64,000 nucleotides of DNA from Lysobacter dokdonensis DS-58 (GCF_000770795.1 NZ_JRKJ01000010.1:1-64000); one strand, 5' to 3'; shown: positions 45,929-59,830, numbered from the stretch's first letter. Notes: generated by a model not told the origin, from the sequence alone. A program made the numbers and translations.

Positions 45929-46239
45929 CGCGGTGCCTCCTTGCGTTGCGCGGCGTCGAACGCGGCGAGCTGCTCGGGCGTCGCCTCGCGCTGGTGCTTG
46001 TCCTTCCAGTCGCGGAAGGGTTCTCCGTACACGGCCTCCCGGGCCTCTTCCTTGGTCAACGCAATACCGCGTTGTTCCGCGGCCTCGCGATACCAATCGG
46101 CCAGGCAATTGCGGCAGAAGCCCGCCGCGATCATCAGGTCGATGTTCTGCACGTCCGTCCGCTCGCGCATCAAATGTTCGACGAGGCGGCGGAAGACCGC
46201 TGCCTCGATCTGGATGTTCTCGAAATCCTGCCCGGTCAT
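45925..46239 (-). CDS. DUF1244 family protein
   Basis: A 104 aa protein with the highly conserved DUF1244 core: [34 protein letters not shown] with two Cys, and a [21 protein letters not shown]-like ending. The family is common in alpha- and gammaproteobacteria and has no known function. ATG 46239 ([10 protein letters not shown]) is chosen by homology to the family. It starts the three-gene minus unit and is divergent from folD (77 bp between starts). Confidence 0.88.
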   Translation of the reverse strand: MTGQDFENIQIEAAVFRRLVEHLMRERTDVQNIDLMIAAGFCRNCLADWYREAAEQRGIALTKEEAREAVYGEPFRDWKDKHQREATPEQLAAFDAAQRKEAPR

Positions 46240-46316
46240 GCGGCCTGCCTGTCGTCCCAACATCGGGTCGGCAATACTATGCGGCCCGACTCCACCATAT
46301 GGCCGGTCGCCTGCGC

Positions 46317-47189
46317 ATGACGACGCCCCCCGCACGCATCCTCGACGGCAAGCGCATCGCCGACGACCTGCTCGACTCGCTCGCCGCCCGGGTTTCGGCG
46401 CGGGTGGCCGCGGGCAAGCCCCGTCCCGGCCTGGCCGTGGTGCTGGTGGGCAACGACCCGGCCTCCTCGGTCTACGTGCGCAACAAGCGCCGGGCCGCGG
46501 AGAAGGTGGGCATCCGCGCCATCGACCACGATCTGCCCGAATCCACGACGGACGCCGAGCTCCTGGCGCTGGTCGACCGGTTGAACGCCGACCCGGAGGT
46601 CCACGGCATCCTGGTCCAGCTGCCCCTGCCGGACCGGCGCGACGCCACCGAGTTGATCCACCGCATCGACCCGCGCAAGGACGTCGACGGCTTCCACCCC
46701 GAGAACGTCGGCCACCTGGCCCTGCGCCAGTTCGGCCTGCGCCCGTGCACGCCGCGCGGCATCACGACCCTGCTGGCCTACACCGACCGCCCCGTGCGCG
46801 GCGCGAGCGCGACCATCGTGGGCGTCTCCAACCACGTCGGCCGCCCCATGGCGCTGGAACTGCTCATCGCCGGCTGCACGGTCACGGCCTGCCACAAGTT
46901 CACGCCCCCCGAGGTCCTCGAGGCTTCGGTGCGCAACGCCGACATCCTCGTCGTCGCCGTGGGCCGCCCGCGCCTGATCCCCGGCGAATGGGTCAAGCCC
47001 GGTGCGGTGGTGATCGACGTGGGTATCAACCGCCTCGACGACGGCCGCCTGGTGGGCGATGTGGGCTTCGAAGCGGCCGCGCAACGCGCCAGCTGGATCA
47101 CGCCCGTGCCGGGCGGGGTGGGGCCGATGACCGTTGCGACACTCATGCAGAACACACTGGAGGCAGCGGAGGCTTCGGACGCGGGCTGA
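46317..47189 (+). CDS. folD: Methylenetetrahydrofolate dehydrogenase/cyclohydrolase
   Basis: FolD oxidises 5,10-methylene-THF to 10-formyl-THF in two steps, supplying purine and fMet synthesis. The 290 aa protein has the family motifs [30 protein letters not shown] (with the preceding Lys in the active site), [12 protein letters not shown], and [21 protein letters not shown] 46317 fits the normal length; an in-frame ATG at 46299 would add six residues. TACTAT near 46275 is a plausible -10 box. Confidence 0.96.
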   Translation: MTTPPARILDGKRIADDLLDSLAARVSARVAAGKPRPGLAVVLVGNDPASSVYVRNKRRAAEKVGIRAIDHDLPESTTDAELLALVDRLNADPEVHGILVQLPLPDRRDATELIHRIDPRKDVDGFHPENVGHLALRQFGLRPCTPRGITTLLAYTDRPVRGASATIVGVSNHVGRPMALELLIAGCTVTACHKFTPPEVLEASVRNADILVVAVGRPRLIPGEWVKPGAVVIDVGINRLDDGRLVGDVGFEAAAQRASWITPVPGGVGPMTVATLMQNTLEAAEASDAG

Positions 47190-47198
47190 TCTCGGGTT

Positions 47199-47204
47199 AC
47201 AATT
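47199..47204 (+). promoter_or_regulatory. Candidate -10 box of guaB
   Basis: TACAAT lies 27 bp before the guaB ATG; transcription would begin near 47211. TTCGGA at 47175-47180 is a weak -35 at 18 bp. This would separate guaB from folD. Confidence 0.45.
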
Positions 47205-47231
47205 CATCGCTTCCCGCACTCGGGTCGCCCA

Positions 47232-48689
47232 ATGCTCCGCATCCTGGCCGAAGCGCTTACCTACGACGACATCTCGCTCGTCCCCGCGCATTCCACGGTC
47301 CTCCCCAAGGACGTCCGCCTCGCCACGCGCCTCACGCGCAACCTGCGCCTGAACATGCCGATCGTTTCGGCCGCGATGGACACCGTCACCGAAGCCCGCC
47401 TCGCCGTCACCATGGCGCAGCTCGGGGGCATCGGCATCCTCCACAAGAACATGTCGGTCGAACGGCAGGCGGCGGAAGTCGCACGCGTCAAGAAGTTCGA
47501 AGCCGGCGTGATCAAGGAACCCTTCACCGTCGGGCCCGAAGCCACGATCGGCGAAGTGCTCCGGCTCACGCGCGCACGCAACATCTCCGGCGTGCCGGTG
47601 GTGGAGAACGGACAGCTCGTCGGCATCGTCACCGGGCGCGACATGCGCTTCGAGACCAAGCTCGACGATCCGGTCCGCCACATCATGACCAAGAAGGATC
47701 GCCTCATCACCGTGCGCGAAGGCGCCAGCGACGATGAAGTGATCCAGTTGCTGCACAAGCACCGCATCGAGAAGGTCCTCGTCGTCAACGACGGTTTCGA
47801 GCTGCGCGGCCTGGTGACCGTCAAGGACATCCAGAAGAAGCAGGACAACCCCAACGCCGCGTACGACCCGAGCGAGCGCCTGCTCGTCGGCGCCGCGGTC
47901 GGCGTGGGCGGCGATACCGAGCAACGCATCGAGGCGCTCGTCGCCGCCGGCGTCGACGTGATCATCGTCGACACCGCGCACGGCCATTCGCAGGGCGTGC
48001 TCGACCGCGTCGCATGGGCCAAGAAGTCCTTCCCGAAGCTCGAGGTCATCGGCGGCAACATCGTTACCGGCGATGCGGCGCTCGCGTTGATGGATTCGGG
48101 CGCCGATGCGGTGAAGGTGGGCGTCGGCCCGGGGTCGATCTGCACCACGCGCATCGTCGCGGGCGTCGGCGTGCCGCAGGTCACCGCGGTGTCGATGGTC
48201 GCCGAAGCGTTGCAGGACCGCATCCCGCTCATCGCCGACGGCGGCATCCGTTACTCGGGCGACATCGGCAAGGCGATCGTCGCCGGCGCATCGAGCGTGA
48301 TGATCGGCGGCCTGTTCGCCGGCACCGAGGAATCGCCGGGCGAGACCGAACTCTTCCAGGGCCGCAGCTACAAGAGCTACCGCGGCATGGGCTCGCTGGG
48401 CGCGATGGAGAAGGGGTCGAAGGACCGCTACTTCCAGGATGCCAGCGACGCCGACAAGCTCGTGCCCGAAGGCATCGAAGGCCGCGTGCCCTATCGCGGC
48501 CCGCTGAGCGGCGTGGTGCATCAACTGGCCGGCGGCCTGCGCGCGACGATGGGTTACGTCGGCTGCGCGACCATCGAGGAGATGCGCACCAAGCCGTCCT
48601 TCGTGAAGGTGACCGCCGCCGGCACGCGCGAGTCGCACGTGCACGACGTGCAGATCACCAAGGAACCGCCGAATTACCGCGCTTCTTGA
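47232..48689 (+). CDS. guaB: IMP dehydrogenase
   Basis: GuaB oxidises IMP to XMP, the first step to GMP. The 485 aa protein has the TIM barrel split by two CBS domains (about 92-205), the catalytic loop [13 protein letters not shown] with its nucleophile Cys at about 302, and the flap with KGSKDRYFQ. Length is typical. It precedes guaA with 48 bp between, containing a hairpin. Confidence 0.97.
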   Translation: MLRILAEALTYDDISLVPAHSTVLPKDVRLATRLTRNLRLNMPIVSAAMDTVTEARLAVTMAQLGGIGILHKNMSVERQAAEVARVKKFEAGVIKEPFTVGPEATIGEVLRLTRARNISGVPVVENGQLVGIVTGRDMRFETKLDDPVRHIMTKKDRLITVREGASDDEVIQLLHKHRIEKVLVVNDGFELRGLVTVKDIQKKQDNPNAAYDPSERLLVGAAVGVGGDTEQRIEALVAAGVDVIIVDTAHGHSQGVLDRVAWAKKSFPKLEVIGGNIVTGDAALALMDSGADAVKVGVGPGSICTTRIVAGVGVPQVTAVSMVAEALQDRIPLIADGGIRYSGDIGKAIVAGASSVMIGGLFAGTEESPGETELFQGRSYKSYRGMGSLGAMEKGSKDRYFQDASDADKLVPEGIEGRVPYRGPLSGVVHQLAGGLRATMGYVGCATIEEMRTKPSFVKVTAAGTRESHVHDVQITKEPPNYRAS

Positions 48690-48697
48690 TCCTCCCT

Positions 48698-48721
48698 GCG
48701 CCGGCTTCTTGCCGGCGCTTT
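48698..48721 (+). terminator. Hairpin between guaB and guaA
   Basis: An 8 bp GC-only stem (GCGCCGGC / GCCGGCGC) with loop TTCTT is followed by only TTT. Too weak to be a clear terminator; it may lower guaA expression or protect the guaB mRNA end. Confidence 0.45.
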
Positions 48722-48737
48722 CGCATCGGGCCCCCGC

Positions 48738-50309
48738 ATGACGCACGACATCCACAGCGACAAGATCCTCATCCTCGACTTCGGCGCGCAGTACACGCAG
48801 CTGATCGCGCGCCGCATCCGCGAGCTCGGCGTCTATTGCGAAATCTGGGCGTGGGACCACGACCCATCGGAGATCGCCAAGTTCGGCGCGAAGGGCATCA
48901 TCCTGTCGGGCGGCCCGGAATCCACCACGTTGCCGGGTGCGCCGAGCGCGCCGCAGGAAGTGTGGGATTGCGGCTTGCCGTTGCTCGGCATCTGCTACGG
49001 CATGCAGACGATGGCCGCGCAGTTGGGCGGTGCGACGGAGGCCGCGGACCAGCGCGAGTTCGGTCATGCGCAGGTGGAAATCGTCGCGCACGATGCGTTG
49101 TTCGACGGACTGAAGGACCACCCCGGTTCGCCGCCGCGCCTGGACGTGTGGATGAGCCACGGCGACCACGTGTCGCACGCGCCGCCGGGGTTTACCGTCA
49201 CCGCGCGCACCGATCGCATTCCCGTCGCCGCGATGGCCGACGAATCGCGGCGCTGGTACGGCGTGCAGTTCCATCCCGAAGTCACCCACACGCGGCAGGG
49301 GCAGGCGCTGCTGCGCCGCTTCGTCGTCGACATCTGCGGCTGCGACACGCTATGGACCGCCGCGAACATCATCGACGACCTCGTCGCGCGCGTGCGTGCG
49401 CAGGTCGGTTCGGATGAAGTGATCCTGGGTTTGTCGGGCGGCGTGGATTCGTCCGTCGTCGCGGCGTTGTTGCATCGCGCGATCGGCGACCAGCTGACGT
49501 GCGTGTTCGTCGACACCGGGTTGCTGCGGTTCGAGGAAGGCGACCAGGTGATGGCGATGTTCGCGCAACACATGGGCGTCAAGGTGCTGCGCGTCGATGC
49601 GGCGCCGCGTTACTTCGCCAAGCTCGAAGGCGTCGCGGATCCGGAAGCCAAGCGCAAGATCATCGGCAATCTCTTCGTCGACATCTTCGACGAAGAATCG
49701 GCCAGGCTGCAGAACGCCAAGTGGCTCGCGCAGGGCACGATCTACCCGGACGTCATCGAATCCGCCGGCAGCAAGACCGGCAAGGCGCACGTCATCAAGA
49801 GCCACCACAACGTCGGTGGCTTGCCCGAACACATGAAGCTCGGGCTGGTGGAACCGCTGCGCGAGTTGTTCAAGGACGAAGTGCGCCGGCTCGGCGTCGA
49901 ACTCGGCCTGCCGCCGTCGATGGTCTATCGCCACCCGTTCCCGGGCCCGGGCCTGGGCGTGCGCATCCTGGGCGAAGTGAAGCCCGAGTACGCCGACCTG
50001 CTCGCCAAGGCCGACCACATCTTCATCGACGAGCTGCGCAAGAACGGCCTGTACGACAAGGTCAGCCAGGCCTTCGCGGTGTTCCTGCCGGTGAAGTCGG
50101 TGGGCGTCGTCGGCGATGCGCGCGCGTACGAATGGGTGATCGCGCTGCGCGCCGTGGAAACCATCGACTTCATGACTGCACATTGGGCGCACCTGCCGCA
50201 CGAGTTCCTCGGCACGGTGTCCAACCGCATCATCAACGAGCTGCGCGGCGTCTCGCGCGTGGTCTACGACATCAGCGGCAAGCCGCCGGCGACGATCGAG
50301 TGGGAGTAG
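48738..50309 (+). CDS. guaA: GMP synthase (glutamine-hydrolysing)
   Basis: GuaA converts XMP to GMP using glutamine and ATP. The 523 aa protein has a class I glutamine amidotransferase domain ([16 protein letters not shown] with its Cys; QFHPEVTHT), an ATP pyrophosphatase domain with [16 protein letters not shown] at about 232-247, and the GMP-synthase C-terminal dimerisation domain ending KPPATIEWE. It works directly after GuaB. Confidence 0.97.
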   Translation: MTHDIHSDKILILDFGAQYTQLIARRIRELGVYCEIWAWDHDPSEIAKFGAKGIILSGGPESTTLPGAPSAPQEVWDCGLPLLGICYGMQTMAAQLGGATEAADQREFGHAQVEIVAHDALFDGLKDHPGSPPRLDVWMSHGDHVSHAPPGFTVTARTDRIPVAAMADESRRWYGVQFHPEVTHTRQGQALLRRFVVDICGCDTLWTAANIIDDLVARVRAQVGSDEVILGLSGGVDSSVVAALLHRAIGDQLTCVFVDTGLLRFEEGDQVMAMFAQHMGVKVLRVDAAPRYFAKLEGVADPEAKRKIIGNLFVDIFDEESARLQNAKWLAQGTIYPDVIESAGSKTGKAHVIKSHHNVGGLPEHMKLGLVEPLRELFKDEVRRLGVELGLPPSMVYRHPFPGPGLGVRILGEVKPEYADLLAKADHIFIDELRKNGLYDKVSQAFAVFLPVKSVGVVGDARAYEWVIALRAVETIDFMTAHWAHLPHEFLGTVSNRIINELRGVSRVVYDISGKPPATIEWE

Positions 50310-50331
50310 GGCGGCCTCACAAATGAATTCC

Positions 50332-50357
50332 GGGGGCGTGTCGATTTTCGCCCCCTT
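50332..50357 (+). terminator. Possible terminator after guaA
   Basis: GGGGGCG / CGCCCCC form a 7 bp stem with a 10 nt loop, 22 bp after the guaA stop. The following TTCGTTCG is a poor T run. Confidence 0.4.
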
Positions 50358-50376
50358 CGTTCGTCGTCAAGGGTAA

Positions 50377-51312
<936 letters not shown>

Positions 51313-51325
51313 AGGACGCCGCGCC

Positions 51326-51787
51326 TCACTTCCGCTTGCGCTGCATCTCCTGCTCCATCTCCAGGTCGAAGCTCGATACGGAGAGGCTCACTTCGCTGCC
51401 CATGACGATGCTCGCGAGCAGCAGGAACAACACGCCGAGGACCGCGAGCGCTGTCGGGATCACGCCGAGGCGGAATCCGGTGAAGGCATCCACCGCCAGG
51501 CCGAGGCTCGTGCCCACGAAGGCGCCGAGCGCGCCGTAGAGCAACTGGCACGCGCGCAGCACCAGGTGCGCGCGGCGACGGTGGCGGTTGATCTGGTCCT
51601 GGCGTTCGGTGGCGTCGGGTGCGTCGAATTCCCAACTCACCATCAGCGCGCGGAGGCGGTCGACCACGCGGGCAAGGCGCGCGTTGGCCGAAGTCAGCAG
51701 CGAGGCGGTGGCGGCCATCAGCAAGGCCGGGGCCAGCATCGCGGTCAGGATGGCGTAGTGGGCGAGGGCGGATTGGAGCTGGGGCAT
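51326..51787 (-). CDS. DUF2721 membrane protein
   Basis: A 153 aa protein with an N-terminal membrane segment (about 9-32), a basic amphipathic stretch with [14 protein letters not shown] and [16 protein letters not shown], then two membrane segments (about 80-130). The pattern [15 protein letters not shown] is typical of DUF2721. The role is unknown. It is convergent with tadA (13 bp) and divergent from orn. Confidence 0.82.
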   Translation of the reverse strand: MPQLQSALAHYAILTAMLAPALLMAATASLLTSANARLARVVDRLRALMVSWEFDAPDATERQDQINRHRRRAHLVLRACQLLYGALGAFVGTSLGLAVDAFTGFRLGVIPTALAVLGVLFLLLASIVMGSEVSLSVSSFDLEMEQEMQRKRK

Positions 51788-51828
51788 CGGGCTATCATGC
51801 GACAGGTCCCGTTTCCCAAGCGAGCACG

Positions 51829-52401
51829 ATGTCGAACCACATGGACAGTGAAGGCCGGTTGATCTGGATCGACCTGGAAATGACCGGGCTCGATACCGGA
51901 CGGGACTCGATCCTCGAGATCGCCACCATCGTCACCGACTCCAACCTGCAGGTCCTCGCCGAAGGCCCGGAGCTCGCCATCGCGCATCCGGAATCGGTGC
52001 TCGATGCGATGGACGAATGGAATCGCAACCAGCACCGCAAGTCGGGCCTGTGGCAGCGCGTGGTCGACAGCCGCGTGACCCTCGACGAAGCCGAGGCACG
52101 CACGCTGGCCTTCCTGTCCGAGTGGGTGCCGGGCAACGCCTCGCCCATGTGCGGCAACTCGATCTGCCAGGACCGCCGGTTCCTGCATCGCCTGATGCCG
52201 GCGCTGGAACGCCACTTCCACTACCGCAACCTCGACGTCAGCACCGTCAAGGAACTCGCGCGCCGCTGGGCGCCCTCGGTGCTGGCCGGGGTGCGGAAGC
52301 AATCCGCACACACGGCCCTGAGCGACGTGCGCGATTCCATCGCCGAACTGACCTACTATCGGCGCCACATGGGGCCTTTGTCCGGACTGCCGACGGGGTA
52401 A
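51829..52401 (+). CDS. orn: Oligoribonuclease
   Basis: Orn removes the last di-nucleotides in RNA decay and breaks down pGpG from c-di-GMP turnover. The 190 aa DEDDh exonuclease shows [10 protein letters not shown] (Exo I), [13 protein letters not shown] (Exo II) and [14 protein letters not shown] (Exo III, with His and Asp). ATG 51829 gives MSNHMDSE; a second Met four codons later is possible. It lies 1 bp before a diguanylate cyclase gene, so the c-di-GMP maker and the pGpG remover may be co-transcribed. TATCAT at 51793-51798 is a possible -10 box. Confidence 0.95.
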   Translation: MSNHMDSEGRLIWIDLEMTGLDTGRDSILEIATIVTDSNLQVLAEGPELAIAHPESVLDAMDEWNRNQHRKSGLWQRVVDSRVTLDEAEARTLAFLSEWVPGNASPMCGNSICQDRRFLHRLMPALERHFHYRNLDVSTVKELARRWAPSVLAGVRKQSAHTALSDVRDSIAELTYYRRHMGPLSGLPTG

Positions 52402-52402
52402 G

Positions 52403-55266
52403 GTGGGGCGCTTACTCGCACTGCTTCTGCTGTGCATGCTCGCTGCCGGCGCAAACGCCGCCGGCAAGCCCGTCAACGCCTACTTCCGCGAAACCTGGAC
52501 CACCCGCGAAGGCCTGCCGCACAACCAGGTCAACGCGATCGCGCAGTCGCCCGACGGCTATCTGTGGTTCGGCACATGGGAAGGCCTGGTCCGTTACAAC
52601 GGGCTCGAATTCCACGTCATCGACCGCCGCAACACGCCGGCCTTGCGCGACAACGGCATCCGTTCGATCCGCGTCGCGCCCGATGGCGCGCTCGTCGTCG
52701 GCACGTCGCGCGGTGGCGTCAGCGTGCTGCGCGATGGCGCGTGGCGCACGTACGGCAAGCGCGAAGGGCTGGCGCAGGAAGAAGTCATGGACGCGGTGCT
52801 CGATGCGAAGCACCGCCTGTGGGTCGCCACGGAAAGCGCGGGCTTCACGCGCATCGATCCCGACGGCCGCGCGCACCAGTACAACCAATCGACCGGCGTG
52901 CCGACGAACATCACCTTCGGCCTCGTGCGCGATCGCGACGACTCTGTGTGGGCCTCCACCGCCGCGGGCGTCCTGAGGTTCGTTGGCGACAAGGCGCCCA
53001 TCGTCTACAACGAAGACGACGGCCTGCCGAACGCGCCGATCTTCCACCTCGAACAGATGCCCGACGGCACGCTGTACGCCGGCACCGAACGCGGCGCGTA
53101 CCGCCGCGTCGGCGAACGCTTCGAGCCGGTTTCGGCCGCATTGCCCGCCGACGGCGTGCCGAGCCTCGTGCGCGATGTCGGCGGCGATCTGTGGGTCGGC
53201 ACGATCAACCACGGCCTGTTGCGCCTGGGCGCCGACGGCACGCTCGATGCGCTGAGCAGCCAGAAGGGGCTGCCGAACAACCGCGTCGCCGCGTTGTTCG
53301 TCGATCGGGAGGGCAGCCTGTGGGCGGGCACGAACGCGGGCCTGCTGCGCCTGCGCGACGCGCCGTTCACCACATTCAACACCGAGCAGGGCCTCAGCGA
53401 CGACTACGTGCGCGCGATCGTCGAAGGCCGCGACGGCAGCATCTGGATCGGCACCAGCCGCGGCCTGAATCGCTGGAAGGACGGCAAGGTCGTCGATGTG
53501 CTGACGAGCGCGGACGGCCTGCCGGGCGACTCGATCCTCAGCCTGCTCACCGAAGACGACGACAGCCTCTGGGTCGGCACGTACGTCGGCGGCTTGTTGC
53601 GATTGCGCGACGGCAAGGTCGTCGAACACTACGACACCGGCAACGGCATGCCGGGGAGCAACCAGGTGCGCGCACTCGCGCACGGGCGCGATGGATCGCT
53701 GTGGATCGGCACGTCACGCGGGCTCGTGCAGCGGAAGGACGGCCGGTTCCGTTTGTTCGGCGCAGCCGCGGGATTGCCGCGCGATTTCGTGCTCGCACTG
53801 CACGTCGCGCGCGATGGGGCGGTTTGGGTCGGCACGGCGAACGGCGCCGCACGCGTCATCGACGACCGCGTCGAACCGATCGACCTCCACGCGATGAACG
53901 ACGCGCAGGACGTCTTCGATTTTCATGAAGACAGCGATGGGTCGGTGTGGATCGCGACCGACCGCGGTCTCGTGCGTTATCGCAACGGACGTATCGCTGC
54001 GATCGGCCTGGCGCAAGGCTTGCCGATCGACACGCTGTTCCAGGTTGTCGACGACCAGGCCGGCAGCCTGTGGCTCACGTCGAATCGCGGCGTGCTGCGC
54101 GTCGCGCGCCGCGATGCCGAAGCGGTGCTCGCCGGAACGCAGCGCACGGTGAATCCAGATCAATTCGGCGAACCCGATGGTCTGGCGAGCAGCCAGGCGA
54201 ACGGTGGCTCGGGCCCCGCGGCGATCCGCGATTCGAAGGGGCGCCTGTGGGTGGCCACCGCGCGCGGCGCGGCGATGGTCGATCCGAAAGTGCTCCACAG
54301 TTATCGCCGCCACTTGCCGCCGGTGGTGATCGAACAAGTCCTCGCCGATGATCGCGAACTGCCGGCGCAATCGCGCATCGTGTTGCCGCCGGGCACGCGC
54401 AAGCTCGAATTCCACTACGCCGGCCTGAGCTTCCAGATGCCGCGCCTGCTGCGGTATCGCTACCGCCTCGAAGGCGTCGACGCCGGCTGGAACGAACGCG
54501 GCAACCAGCGCGTCGCGCAATACACCAACCTGGCGCCGGGCAAGTACCGGTTCTTCGTCACCTCATCCGCGCCGGGGCTGGGGCAGGGGTGGAACACCGA
54601 TGTCACGACGCTGGAAATCGAGATCCAGCGGCGCTTCTGGCAGAACGCGTGGTTCATGGCGCTGTGCGGCGTCGGCCTGTTGTTACTGGTGTTGTTCTAC
54701 ATCCGCTGGCGCACGCGCAGCCTGCGCATGCGTGCGCTGGAACTGGAGCGCGTCGTCGAAGAACGCACGCGCGACCTGCAGCGCCAGGCGCGCGAGGATG
54801 CGCTGACCGGCTTGCAGAATCGGCGCAGCCTCGACGAACGCCTCGCGCACGCATTCGACACGGCCGTGCGCACGCAGCAGCCCCTGAGCTTCGCGCTGCT
54901 GGACATCGACCATTTCAAGCACATCAACGACGAGTATTCGCACGCCGCGGGCGACGAGGCGCTGCGCGAAGTCGCGCGCGTCCTACTTGAGGCGCTGGAT
55001 CACGACGCGCTCCTGGCGCGCTGGGGCGGCGAAGAATTCGCCGTACTGTTTCCCACATCGACGCTCGAGGAGGCGCGCGCACGCTGCGAGCTCGCGCGCG
55101 CCGCCATCGAGAACCTCAACTGCGATGCGTTCGCGCCGGGCTGGCGCATGACGCTGAGCGGCGGCGTGTGCGACCGCACGGGCCTGGCGCACCACGAACG
55201 CCTCGTACGGCGCGCCGATCAGCTGCTGTACGAGGCGAAGCGGGCAGGGCGCAACCGGATCGTCGG

Positions 55267-55270
<4 letters not shown>
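52403..55270 (+). CDS. Periplasmic-propeller sensor diguanylate cyclase
   Basis: This 955 aa protein should sense a periplasmic signal and make c-di-GMP inside the cell. Residues 1-19 are a signal peptide. About 35-640 are two-component-regulator propeller repeats (e.g. [30 protein letters not shown]). A Y_Y_Y domain follows (about 665-740; [20 protein letters not shown]), then one membrane segment (about 750-768), a coiled coil ([16 protein letters not shown]) and a GGDEF domain from about 795 with DIDHFK and active GGEEF near 876. The inhibitory RxxD site is absent: the residues there read DHDA. Translation begins at GTG 52403, right after the orn stop. Confidence 0.93.
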
Positions 55271-57636
<2,366 letters not shown>

Positions 57637-57708
57637 GGCGTGGGGCTCCGGCTCGAAGGGGGGAGAAAGCGCGGTATTTTACAGTCCCCGTGTCACTACT
57701 GCCTGCAC

Positions 57709-58530
57709 ATGACCCAGACCCGCCCGGTCTTCTACGTCTCCGACGGCACCGGCATCACGGCCGAGACCATCGGCCACAGCCTGCTGACCCAGTTCGCGGA
57801 CACGCGGTTCACCACCGACCGCATCCCGTTCGTCGACACCGCCGAGAAAGCCCGCGAGGCCTCGCACCGCATTCGTGAGGCCGGCGAGGCCGCCGGGCTG
57901 CGGCCCATCGTGGTCAACTCCTGCGTCGACAACGAGCTCTATCGGATCCTGGCCGAGAGTGGCGGGCTGATGCTCGACATCTTCGCGCCCTTCATCGAGC
58001 CGCTGGAGCGGGAGCTGGGCGAGCAGCGCAAGCTGCGGGTAGGGCAGGCGCACGGCATGGTCGATTTCGAGGCCTACCACCGCCGCATCAACGCGATGAA
58101 TTACGCGCTGACGCACGACGACGGCATCAGCATGGATTTCGACGATGCAGAAGTGATCCTGGTCGGCGTGTCGCGGGCGGGCAAGACGCCCACCTGCGTG
58201 TATCTGGCGCTGCATTACGGTATCTGCGCGGCCAACTATCCGCTGACCGAAGACGATCTGGAGGCCGATCGCCTCCCGGACAAGTTGCGCGCGCATCGCC
58301 ACAAGTTGTTCGGCCTGACGATCGACCCGACGCGCCTGCACCAGATCCGCCAGGAACGCCGGCCCAATTCGCGCTACGCGCAGTTCGACACGTGCAAGCG
58401 CGAAGTGGCGCAGGCCGAACACATCTTCCGCAACGAACGGCTGACGACGTTGAGCACCACGCACACGTCCATCGAGGAGATCGCCGGCAAGGTGCTCACC
58501 ACGCTGGGCATCCACCGGGTGATGTTCTGA
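57709..58530 (+). CDS. ppsR: PEP synthase regulatory kinase/pyrophosphorylase
   Basis: PpsR switches PpsA off by ADP-dependent phosphorylation of a Thr and on again by Pi-dependent removal. The 273 aa DUF299 protein has [17 protein letters not shown] at about 10-26 and the P-loop [15 protein letters not shown] at about 151-165. ATG 57709 gives the family start; the upstream frame is antisense to ppsA. The 72 bp between the divergent starts must contain both promoters. Confidence 0.95.
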   Translation: MTQTRPVFYVSDGTGITAETIGHSLLTQFADTRFTTDRIPFVDTAEKAREASHRIREAGEAAGLRPIVVNSCVDNELYRILAESGGLMLDIFAPFIEPLERELGEQRKLRVGQAHGMVDFEAYHRRINAMNYALTHDDGISMDFDDAEVILVGVSRAGKTPTCVYLALHYGICAANYPLTEDDLEADRLPDKLRAHRHKLFGLTIDPTRLHQIRQERRPNSRYAQFDTCKREVAQAEHIFRNERLTTLSTTHTSIEEIAGKVLTTLGIHRVMF

Positions 58531-58641
58531 CAGCGTGAATCCAAGGGCCTTTTTTCGAGACGTTTTGCGGCCGTTGGGAAAGTAAAACGTTAGGCCTGCA
58601 AATGCGCGCCGTCAATGCTGCGCGCATGGGGATCGGGCGTG

Positions 58642-58647
58642 TAGGAT
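58642..58647 (+). promoter_or_regulatory. Candidate -10 box of the DUF1249 gene
   Basis: TAGGAT ends 6 nt before the ATG at 58654, again giving a leaderless geometry. Confidence 0.3.
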
Positions 58648-58653
58648 CGGGCC

Positions 58654-59142
58654 ATGAGCAGACTCGCACCACGCACCACGCGCATCCCGAAATTGAGCCG
58701 CTTCGGCTGGCTGATGGGGCTGTACGCGGAGAACCACGTGCGCCTGGTGCGCCTGTTCGAACCGCAGGACCTGCCGGTCGGCCGCTACGTCTCCAGCGTG
58801 GGCGACGGCCTCGACGTCATCCTGGATGTCGTCGAGCGCCATGCCTACACGGTGGAACTGCGATTGAGCTACGCCATGCACGACCCGGTAACCGGCCAGC
58901 CGGATCCGTCGGCGCACCTGCGCCTGTATCGCGATGCGCAGCAGGTGGAGGCCACGCACTGTTACGTCGGGCGGCGCTGGCAGGACGTCATCGGCATGTA
59001 TCCGCCGCCGGAAGAAGTCGTTTGCCATCGGCTGCGGATGAACACATTCCTGGGCAAGTGGATCCAGTACCTGGCAGAGCAGGGCCACGGAGCGGCCACG
59101 CTGGTGCGCCTGCCGACCGAATCGGTCGTGATCGCGGCCTGA
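58654..59142 (+). CDS. DUF1249 (YqiB-like) protein
   Basis: The 162 aa protein matches the DUF1249 family, with LYAENHVRLVRLF near the start, the strand SAHLRLYRDAQQVEA and the conserved tail RMNTFLGKWIQYLAEQGH. E. coli YqiB belongs here and lies near cpdA and parE. The function is unknown. It stands alone between ppsR and the tRNA genes. Confidence 0.88.
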   Translation: MSRLAPRTTRIPKLSRFGWLMGLYAENHVRLVRLFEPQDLPVGRYVSSVGDGLDVILDVVERHAYTVELRLSYAMHDPVTGQPDPSAHLRLYRDAQQVEATHCYVGRRWQDVIGMYPPPEEVVCHRLRMNTFLGKWIQYLAEQGHGAATLVRLPTESVVIAA

Positions 59143-59184
59143 GTCGACGCATCGCTTCCGCATCGTCGGCGTTTCAAAAAAGTG

Positions 59185-59213
59185 TTGACGGTCTCCGGAG
59201 TGGACCCTAAACT
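59185..59213 (+). promoter_or_regulatory. Promoter of the tRNA-Ala/tRNA-Glu unit
   Basis: TTGACG (59185-59190), an exact 17 bp spacer and TAAACT (59208-59213), followed 17 bp later by tRNA-Ala. This is the best sigma-70 match in the window. Confidence 0.85.
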
Positions 59214-59230
59214 TGCCGGCTTCCAGCAGT

Positions 59231-59306
59231 GGGGCCATAGCTCAGCTGGGAGAGCGCCTGCATGGCATGCAGGAGGTCGCCGGTTCGATCCCGGCTGGCT
59301 CCACCA
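59231..59306 (+). tRNA. tRNA-Ala (anticodon GGC)
   Basis: A 76 nt cloverleaf with encoded CCA. The acceptor arm GGGGCCA pairs with TGGCTCC (one G-U). The anticodon stem CCTGC/GCAGG encloses loop ATGGCAT, so the anticodon is GGC and it reads GCC and GCU, the favoured Ala codon class in this GC-rich genome. The T arm carries GGTTCGATCC. Confidence 0.97.
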
Positions 59307-59332
59307 AAAAATTCAAGTTGCAAACAGCTACT

Positions 59333-59408
59333 GTCCCCATCGTCTAGAGGCCTAGGACATTACCCTTTCACGGTAGCGACCGGGGTTCGAATCCCCGTGG
59401 GGACGCCA
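59333..59408 (+). tRNA. tRNA-Glu (anticodon UUC)
   Basis: A 76 nt cloverleaf with encoded CCA, 26 bp after tRNA-Ala. The acceptor arm GTCCCCA pairs with TGGGGAC. The anticodon loop contains TTC. The T arm carries GGTTCGAATCC. It is processed from the same transcript as tRNA-Ala. Confidence 0.97.
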
Positions 59409-59411
59409 ATC

Positions 59412-59443
59412 AAAACCCGCTGACTCGTCAGCGGGTTTTTTTT
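59412..59443 (+). terminator. Terminator of the tRNA unit
   Basis: A strong hairpin (AAAACCCGCTGA / TCAGCGGGTTTT with a small loop CTCG) is followed by a run of eight T, 3 bp after the tRNA-Glu CCA. Confidence 0.93.
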
Positions 59444-59446
59444 GCG
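59428..59446 (+). repeat. 19 bp imperfect direct repeat, copy 1
   Basis: The distal arm of the tRNA terminator, TCAGCGGGTT(T)8GCG-like, recurs at 59709-59727 with 16 of 19 identical positions (T-to-C changes in the T run). Confidence 0.5.
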
Positions 59447-59708
59447 CCGCGATTTACTGCGGAACGAGCGCGAACGAAATTCGGCAAGACGCGAACGCGC
59501 CGACGGCGGATCAACGTTCCATCCAGGGCGCGGTCCATGCCTGCAAAGTCGATCGCGCGAATGCCGCAACGGCAACCAATCGCAGCGTAAGAGCAGTGCG
59601 TGTCAACGCGTCGCTTCGAGGGAGTCCAGTGGCGCCGGAGCCGTGCCAGTACACGTTCGGTCCTAGTTCGCACGGAAGATGCATTATGCGAAGTTTCGTA
59701 TAGGGATA

Positions 59709-59727
59709 TCAGCGGGTTCTCCTTGCG
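59709..59727 (+). repeat. 19 bp imperfect direct repeat, copy 2
   Basis: TCAGCGGGTTCTCCTTGCG, a degraded echo of the tRNA-Glu terminator arm 281 bp upstream. No matching hairpin arm precedes it, so it is not a working terminator. Confidence 0.45.
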
Positions 59728-59768
59728 GCTCCCGCCTCTCCTCCGGCCAGCAATCTGAGTGAAACCAG

Positions 59769-59797
59769 AGGCTTGAGGCTTCCACCTCAAGCCTTTT
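59769..59797 (+). terminator. Hairpin downstream of the tyrosinase gene
   Basis: A perfect 10 bp stem AGGCTTGAGG / CCTCAAGCCT, 6 nt loop, followed by TTTT on the plus strand. It is 34 bp past the stop of the minus-strand tyrosinase gene. The T run favours the plus direction, but the hairpin could also end the tyrosinase mRNA. Confidence 0.5.
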
Positions 59798-59830
59798 GGC
59801 TCCCAACATCAAGTTCGTTCATGCGTACCG

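Larger units (their letters stand above)
59447..59830. other. Gene-free stretch next to tRNA-Glu
   Basis: About 380 bp with no open frame that I can support. It is less GC-rich than its surroundings. It holds the second copy of the 19 bp repeat and a hairpin (59769-59797). Minus-strand open frames here look accidental; one covers the antisense of tRNA-Glu and encodes the well-known false peptide ending PTGIRTPVATVKG. Confidence 0.5.

Noticed and set aside
59360-59575. Minus-strand open frame over tRNA-Glu ending PTGIRTPVATVKG
   Set aside because: Known false peptide produced by translating the antisense of a tRNA gene.
59428-59790. 120-codon minus-strand open frame in the gene-free stretch
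   Set aside because: It starts beyond the tyrosinase hairpin, has no ribosome binding site or domain and ends in the tRNA terminator.
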